A DNA stretch of 64,000 bases. It comes from Candida dubliniensis CD36 (Eukaryota; Ascomycota; Pichiomycetes; Serinales; Debaryomycetaceae). The notes beneath the pieces were generated by a model. The model was not told the origin of the DNA, did no database searches, and saw nothing but the letters and a program-made list of their open reading frames with translations. The stretch covers positions 2,728,001-2,792,000 of the forward strand of contig NC_012860.1 of the NCBI RefSeq assembly GCF_000026945.1, read 5' to 3'. Within the stretch, counting starts at the first letter, position 1; each line of letters starts with the position of its first letter. A program made the position numbers and the translations under genes. Positions 62,321-64,000 of this stretch are shown here, one piece after another.

Positions 62321-62690
62321 CCTGTGGTTTCTTTTTTAGTGTTAATTTTAGATTTTTATAAAATCTGATTTTACTATTAAAAATTTCAAAATTTTTTTTT
62401 TCTTCTTCTTCCCCTTTCTTCAATTTTTTTTGTTCTCTACCACAACAACAACAACAACAACTACATTCACCTCTGAATAGGGAAACCCAAAAACAAAAAA
62501 AAAAAAACTGAAACAGAGAGAAATAAAAATTTTAGCAACACAACAACCCATTAATTTCTTTCCCTTGTCTTTTATTATCTTATATTCAACAAAATATTAC
62601 TATTGGTTTCATTGTATTTTATTCCAGATCCCCATCACCTTTTTCATTTCATATCATTTGCAATATCATAGTATATAAACTACACATATA

Positions 62691-64000
62691 ATGAGTGAAA
62701 AAGATCTTGTTCAACATTATAAAGTGTTGAAACAGTTTCTTGCTATATCGGATGATCAACAATCAAGATCCAAATCAAATTCATCTCGAGCCCAAAGAGC
62801 CAGAGAGAAACTATTGAAATTATCATCAGCGCAATTCAAAGAGTTAAGTACCGATGTTTATGATGAATTAAGAAGAAGAATAGATGAAAGTAGATCAGAA
62901 CCAGATTATTTGTTACCTAAATCTTCTTTCCACCCAAAAAGAAATCAAGCAAGACAAAAATTGGCATCTTTACCACAAACTAGATTCAAAGATTTAGTGG
63001 CTGATATCTCATATGAAATAGAACGAAGAGACTTGCACGTGGAAAGACAACTGCAACATTCACACACCACTTCAATGTCATCTAATGGAAGCCAGTTCCA
63101 ACATGAACGCAAATCATCGTTAGCTTCCAGTCATCATCGCAATGAATCTTCCAATGGTTATCATAGTCGTCTGGCATCACACCATTTGAATGACTTTGCC
63201 GCAACAAAAGAAGTTGACGAAGAGAAATTAAATGATAGTAAAGATGACTTGAACAACACTTCCAGCAAAAACATCACTATGCCAAATGCTGAAGCATCTA
63301 ATCAATCAATAGGTATTCAACCTTCTCAAGTAGTACCAACAAAGGCTAATCTTGATTGGTCTAGTGATGATGAAGGAGATGATGAACAAGAGGAAGAGGA
63401 AGAAGAAAAGGAAAAAGGAAAGAATATTTCTGATCCAGCACAAACACAACACCAACACTCCAACTCTATAAGTAATAATAGAGATATAAACACAAAAGGC
63501 GAGAGAAGTCTTAGTCATAATGAAAAGGATAGCGAATTAGCCAAGTTGGAGACATTAGTTAATGACCTCAAGAATAAGTTGAAAACAGCAGAGTCCGAAA
63601 GGTCAAAATTGAAAGGCAAGCTTGAGTCTCTTCAAGAAGATTATAATTTTTCTGTCAATCAAAACAAATCTCTCAGTGATGAGTTGGAGTCTTTAGGGAA
63701 AGAGAAAGAGCGTTGGATAACAAAGCACGACAACCTAACCAAATCTATAGGCAATTCTGATGAAAATTCTAAAGAGATAGAAAGATTGAAATCAATAAAT
63801 GCAGCATTGAGACTTGAGAACCAATCATTAAAGAATACCTCATCCAGTCCCAGAAGTGTTGGCAGCCCACCAACAGCAATCAATGCCATCAGTAGTACCA
63901 ATTCAGGTAATTCAGCTAAATTATCACAAAAGAGTGTGGATGAATTTTTGGAAAAGTTGGAAACTATTCAACTTTCTCCTGGATCGACTTCCAATAACCC
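62691..64000 (+). CDS. SPA2: Polarisome scaffold Spa2 (3' end beyond window)
   Basis: The frame opens at ATG 62691 and has no stop before the window ends, giving the first 436 residues of a longer protein. Two Spa2-homology (GIT/SHD1) repeats stand at about residues 36-64 (RAREKLLKLSSAQFKELSTD) and 84-113 (QARQKLASLPQTRFKDLVAD). A Ser/His-rich linker, an acidic block (about 222-246) and a coiled coil (about 283-345, AKLETLVNDLKNKLKTAESE) follow. Spa2 scaffolds the polarisome with Bud6, Pea2 and Bni1 at bud and hyphal tips and recruits MAP kinase kinases through SHD1. The start is preceded by a clean AT-rich leader (TACACATATA). Confidence 0.95.
   Translation, partial: MSEKDLVQHYKVLKQFLAISDDQQSRSKSNSSRAQRAREKLLKLSSAQFKELSTDVYDELRRRIDESRSEPDYLLPKSSFHPKRNQARQKLASLPQTRFKDLVADISYEIERRDLHVERQLQHSHTTSMSSNGSQFQHERKSSLASSHHRNESSNGYHSRLASHHLNDFAATKEVDEEKLNDSKDDLNNTSSKNITMPNAEASNQSIGIQPSQVVPTKANLDWSSDDEGDDEQEEEEEEKEKGKNISDPAQTQHQHSNSISNNRDINTKGERSLSHNEKDSELAKLETLVNDLKNKLKTAESERSKLKGKLESLQEDYNFSVNQNKSLSDELESLGKEKERWITKHDNLTKSIGNSDENSKEIERLKSINAALRLENQSLKNTSSSPRSVGSPPTAINAISSTNSGNSAKLSQKSVDEFLEKLETIQLSPGSTSNN

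Larger units (their letters stand above)
60608..62690. other. 2.1-kb SPA2 upstream region
   Basis: No gene is supported. The interval contains two ACGCGT boxes, a T-rich leader zone (62385-62430), CAA repeats (62446-62461), an A tract (62497-62508) and a patch less AT-rich than its surroundings at 61440-61540 with short inverted repeats. A minus-strand frame at 61581-61796 is Lys/Ser-rich and unconvincing. Long upstream regions are typical for morphogenesis genes in this genus. Confidence 0.5.

Noticed and set aside
1..64000. CRISPR arrays, bacterial genes, viral insertions
   Set aside because: None seen. Repeats are simple microsatellites and every sizeable coding region is yeast-like.

Overview
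The window is nuclear DNA of a budding yeast of the CTG clade, most likely Candida albicans or its close relative C. dubliniensis. The evidence is: AT-rich DNA with compact, mostly intron-less genes; short spliceosomal introns with GTATGT donors; Asn/Gln/Thr/Ser-rich low-complexity tracts; a ribosomal-protein promoter carrying the Tbf1 palindrome plus Cbf1 E-box typical of Candida; gene architectures matching C. albicans (204-residue RIB3, 324-residue three-exon DLH1, CHR1 for ROK1); and CTG codons at places where serine fits the family better than leucine. All CTG codons here should probably be read as serine. Assignments rest on protein motifs and remembered family features, not on a database search.

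Layout, left to right. 0-10.6 kb: 3' end of an unrecognised gene, MRPS9 (mitochondrial ribosome), DIS3 (exosome nuclease), RIB3 (riboflavin), a proteasome-assembly-chaperone-3-like protein, WRS1 (Trp-tRNA synthetase) and RPL27A (one intron). 11-28.4 kb: a signalling block with a PDK1-type kinase (PKH) and the TORC2 subunit AVO1 in divergent orientation, REX4, and the large RasGAP gene IRA2. 28.4-31.4 kb: a 3-kb gene-poor interval with a strong G-quadruplex motif. 31.4-44.4 kb: an orphan ORF, a spliced gene identified here as POP8 (RNase P/MRP), VPS10 (vacuolar sorting receptor), an intron-containing tRNA-Trp and RAX2 (polarity landmark). 44.9-60.6 kb: a dense run of TRS85, a TMEM115-type membrane protein, INA17-like, CDC54/MCM4, DLH1 (three exons), ELP4, TMS1, ATP20, CHR1/ROK1 and MRPL15. 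60.6-64 kb: a 2-kb upstream region and the 5' part of SPA2, which runs off the window.

There are no operons. The genes form functional themes: translation and RNA processing (MRPS9, DIS3, WRS1, RPL27A, REX4, POP8, tRNA-Trp, ELP4, CHR1, MRPL15), growth signalling (PKH, AVO1, IRA2), polarity and traffic (VPS10, RAX2, TRS85, SPA2), mitochondrial ATP synthase (INA17-like, ATP20), and DNA replication/recombination (CDC54, DLH1). I see no transposon, LTR, CRISPR array, horizontally acquired island or broken gene. The window reads as ordinary core-genome chromosome. The items most worth a second look are the spliced POP8, CTG decoding, the RPL27A promoter module, the G-rich tract and the PKH/AVO1 divergent pair.
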